Shown one piece after another: positions 5,191 through 7,238 of a stretch of DNA of 7,238 nt. Under the pieces are notes generated by a model. The model was not told the origin of the DNA. It worked only from the letters and a program-made list of their open reading frames with translations, and made no database searches. Location: NCBI GenBank assembly GCA_964604565.1, contig CAZRZN010000222.1:1-7238 (forward strand), given 5' to 3'. The first letter of the stretch is position 1; every line of letters starts with the position of its first letter. A program made the translations under genes and the position numbers. This stretch comes from CAZRZN01 sp964604565. GTDB taxonomy: Bacteria; Pseudomonadota; Alphaproteobacteria; Rhodobacterales; Rhodobacteraceae.

Positions 5191-5220
5191 AAACTTCCTC
5201 CGCATCCGTTATCGACCGAT

Positions 5221-5231
5221 TTGGTTACCAA
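5221..5231. promoter_or_regulatory. Short TTGGT-T-ACCAA dyad upstream of the FliM-like gene
   Basis: TTGGT and ACCAA are perfect 5-bp arms around one central base, 50 bases upstream of the FliM-like start. On the minus strand the sequence GTTAAAGCGCTTGGTAACC vaguely recalls a CtrA site (TTAA-N7-TTAA), but the spacing and second half do not fit well. Confidence 0.2.
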
Positions 5232-5241
5232 GCGCTTTAAC

Positions 5242-5263
5242 ATTCTGAGGTTTTGTTCAGAAT
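5242..5263. promoter_or_regulatory. Perfect 7-bp inverted repeat, candidate operator
   Basis: ATTCTGA (5242-5248) and TCAGAAT (5257-5263) are exact inverted copies separated by eight bases (GGTTTTGT). The element lies 71 bases upstream of the FliM-like ATG and 44 bases downstream of the kinase stop, both read on the minus strand. The AT-rich arms and lack of a T run make a regulator site more likely than a terminator. No named regulator can be assigned. Confidence 0.45.
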
Positions 5264-5306
5264 TTGTCCCCGTTGCGTCCCGCCTCCCTCGCTGCGCGAG
5301 CGGCGT

Positions 5307-7238
5307 TCATTGCGCCGCAAGTTCCTGACCGAACGGCATGGCCACGCGAAAAGCACCGCCGCTGCGGTCTGTCAAATAGGTGATCTCTCCACCCAGCCGG
5401 GTCACGATTTGCCGCGAGATGGCCAGTCCCAGACCGGCACCGCCAGCCTTCTGATCGCTGACCCGTGCGAATTTTTCAAAGATCACGTCGCGGGCTTCCG
5501 GGGCGACACCTGTGCCGTTGTCGACAAAATCCACCATCAGCCGCCCGCGCGTCCGGGTGACGATGATTTGCAACTCGGGATCATCGGCGTCGCAATACTT
5601 GCGCGCATTGGAAATCAGGTTGATGAACACCTGACTAAGCCTTTCCACATCCGTGTTCAGACGGATTTGTTCGTTGATCCTGTGCCGCATGACACGCAGG
5701 CCCGAGGTCGCCTCCTCCGCCAAAGCGGCGGATACCGCACGATCGAGCACATCCTCCAGCAGGCCTTCCGACAAATTCAGGTTCACCTGTCCGTTCTCCA
5801 GGACCGACAGATCCAAAAGATCGTCCAGCAGCCGCGTCAGCCGAAGGGCCTCGTCCTGAATGATCGAGGCGTAGCGGTTCTGTTCCTCTTGCGTGAGCCC
5901 GGTGGTGTTGTCTCTCAGGATCTCGGAAAAGGCCCTGATCGAACTCATCGGGGTGCGCAGCTCGTGGCTGATCTGGCTGAGAAAGGCGTCCTTTTGCACG
6001 GAAAGGCGGGTCAGTTTCTCGTTGGCGCGGCGCAGCTCCCCGGCCGTGCGCGACAATTCCTGCGACTGCGCCTCCAGACGCGCGGAATATTCCATCATCT
6101 GCGCGGTCTCGTCGGCCATGGCCATCAGATCCGCGACCGACACCATGGCCCCCCCGACGATTTGTGAGACCATCGCATGGGCGGTTGCCGCCCCGACCGA
6201 GCCCGCCAGTTCCCGCTCCAGCCGCTGGAGAAACTCCGGCGTGGGGGCGGGCAAACTCCCTGCGCCGCCCTGATCGCGTGCCTCGCGGAGAAACAGCGCC
6301 TGCGCCTCTGCCGCGCCCAGAATGCGCTGGGTCATCACCATCAGATCCTCGCTCTGCGCGGATCCCTGCAACCGACTGCGCTGCCCTGCGCCCGCCCTCT
6401 GCGCAGAGACGAACTGCGCGCCCTGCAACCGCTCCAGCGGTGCGGCATCGCTGAACAGCGACGCCACGACAAAAGCCAGCGTATTGCCCAACAGGCTCCA
6501 GAATGTGGCGTGCATCAGGTTGTCATCGAAGCGGAAGCCGAAAAGCGCCTCTGGCCGCAAACCGCCAAGCCCAAGCGGACCCGCGACAAACCAGCTTTCG
6601 GGCAGGACGATGCCCGGACCAAAACTGGGCAGGTAAAGCGTATACATCCAGATGGCGAAGCCGATGGTCAGCCCGGCCAGCGCACCGATCCGCGTGGCCC
6701 CGCGCCAGAAGATGCCACCGATCATCGCCGGCAGGACCTGCGACACCCCGGTAAAGGAAATCAGACCGATCGCGGCCAGTTCCGTTCCCCCGCCAGAGAG
6801 CGCGTAATACAGATACCCCAGCAGAAGCACGCCCGCGATGGACAGGCGCCGCGACAGCAGGACCACGTTGCGCACATCGCCCGAGACACTGGCCGTCCCC
6901 TCGCGCCACCACAGCCAGACAGGCATCACGATATGGTTCGACACCATGGTCGACAGCGCGATCGCCGCCACGATCACCATCGACGTGGCCGAGGAGAAGC
7001 CGCCGAGGAAGGACAGGATCGCCAGCCCGTCCTGACCCGCCAGGAGCGGCAGGGTGAGCACGAACATGTCGGGATTGGCGTCATCCGGCAGCAGGTCGAG
7101 CCCGACGGCGGCAATGGGCACCACGAAAAGGCTCATCAGCATGACGTAGGCGGGAAAGGCCCAGGAGGCGGTCCGCAGATGGCCCTCGTCCTCGTTCTCG
7201 ACCACCATCACCTGGAACATCCGCGGCAGGCACAGGAA
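5307..7238 (-). CDS. Sodium:solute symporter-STAC-histidine kinase hybrid, N-terminus cut by window edge
   Basis: The frame is open to the window end (FLCLPR precedes the first Met at 7220), so the true start and the first several transmembrane helices are missing. Residues below count from that Met. Residues about 15-265 hold roughly eight hydrophobic helices of the SLC5/PutP-type sodium symporter fold. Residues about 325-375 resemble a STAC linker domain (TPEFLQRLERELAGSVGAA), followed by a coiled coil to about 410. The kinase core has the H box SHELRTP with phospho-acceptor H419, N box ISNARKY (N538), G1 motif DNGTGV (D567), an F box FEKFARV and G2 GGAGLGLAIS. The stop is at 5307. Such hybrids, like CbrA, couple solute transport or sensing to a response regulator. 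The partner and substrate are not in view; the regulator may lie upstream beyond the window. Confidence 0.93.
   Translation of the reverse strand, partial: FLCLPRMFQVMVVENEDEGHLRTASWAFPAYVMLMSLFVVPIAAVGLDLLPDDANPDMFVLTLPLLAGQDGLAILSFLGGFSSATSMVIVAAIALSTMVSNHIVMPVWLWWREGTASVSGDVRNVVLLSRRLSIAGVLLLGYLYYALSGGGTELAAIGLISFTGVSQVLPAMIGGIFWRGATRIGALAGLTIGFAIWMYTLYLPSFGPGIVLPESWFVAGPLGLGGLRPEALFGFRFDDNLMHATFWSLLGNTLAFVVASLFSDAAPLERLQGAQFVSAQRAGAGQRSRLQGSAQSEDLMVMTQRILGAAEAQALFLREARDQGGAGSLPAPTPEFLQRLERELAGSVGAATAHAMVSQIVGGAMVSVADLMAMADETAQMMEYSARLEAQSQELSRTAGELRRANEKLTRLSVQKDAFLSQISHELRTPMSSIRAFSEILRDNTTGLTQEEQNRYASIIQDEALRLTRLLDDLLDLSVLENGQVNLNLSEGLLEDVLDRAVSAALAEEATSGLRVMRHRINEQIRLNTDVERLSQVFINLISNARKYCDADDPELQIIVTRTRGRLMVDFVDNGTGVAPEARDVIFEKFARVSDQKAGGAGLGLAISRQIVTRLGGEITYLTDRSGGAFRVAMPFGQELAAQ

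Noticed and set aside
3747..5192. Plus-strand frames of 310 and 151 codons opposite the FliM-like gene
   Set aside because: They are antisense to a frame with a recognisable SpoA domain, and one crosses the N gap; no ribosome site or motif supports them.
5210..5240. CtrA binding site upstream of the FliM-like gene
   Set aside because: The TTAA half is followed by GGTAACC with the wrong spacing and a mismatched second half; too weak to call.
5253..6167. Plus-strand 304-codon frame opposite the kinase
   Set aside because: It is antisense to the H, N, G1 and G2 boxes of the histidine kinase; translation is His/Gln/Arg-rich shadow.
1..7238. CRISPR array, insertion sequence, tRNA, rRNA, prophage or defence genes
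   Set aside because: No regularly spaced repeats, transposase, terminal inverted repeats, tRNA fold or phage/defence protein motifs were seen on either strand.

Overview
The window is high-GC DNA from an alphaproteobacterium, most likely of the Rhodobacteraceae (Roseobacter/Rhodobacter type). The reasons are a GapR/DUF2312 chromatin protein, an FNR-type box beside a DksA-like gene, a Rhodobacterales-style FliM/FliN-like protein, and a sodium/solute symporter fused to a histidine kinase. This taxonomy comes from protein resemblance only. A 10-base run of N shows it comes from a draft assembly.

Layout. Positions 1-577: the 5' part of gapR (minus), divergent from a 71-aa two-helix membrane protein (plus). 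Positions 578-874: no gene seen, one hairpin. Positions 875-1440: a minus-strand pair with strong ribosome sites, made of a DksA/TraR-type zinc-finger protein and a 71-aa acidic protein of unknown function. Positions 1441-1581: a compact divergent control region with an FNR/CRP-like box and a sigma70-like promoter that overlaps a small dyad. Positions 1582-3856: a plus-strand sulfur operon with an MBL-fold (ETHE1/Blh-like) persulfide dioxygenase candidate, two YeeE/YedE half-transporters and a DUF442 rhodanese-like protein. Positions 3857-3965: two hairpins between convergent genes. Positions 3966-5171: a FliM/FliN-like protein (minus) with a long acidic tail and the N gap. Positions 5172-5306: a regulatory gap with a perfect 7-bp dyad and a possible 8-codon leader ORF. 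Positions 5307-7238: the C-terminal part of a symporter-STAC-histidine kinase (minus), running off the window edge.

How they may work together. The four sulfur genes match the parts of the BigR/SqrR-type sulfide-detoxification operons: transport of sulfur species, persulfide transfer and persulfide oxidation. No ArsR-type regulator, sulfide:quinone reductase or TauE exporter gene lies in the window, so the repressor would have to act from elsewhere. The FNR-like box between this operon and the DksA-like pair suggests oxygen-dependent control of one or both. The symporter-kinase and FliM-like genes share a strand, but the 135-bp gap with its own dyad argues that they are separate units. No wholly new system is evident. 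The least explained items are the DksA-linked 71-aa protein, the FliM-like tail, and the leader ORF with dyad.
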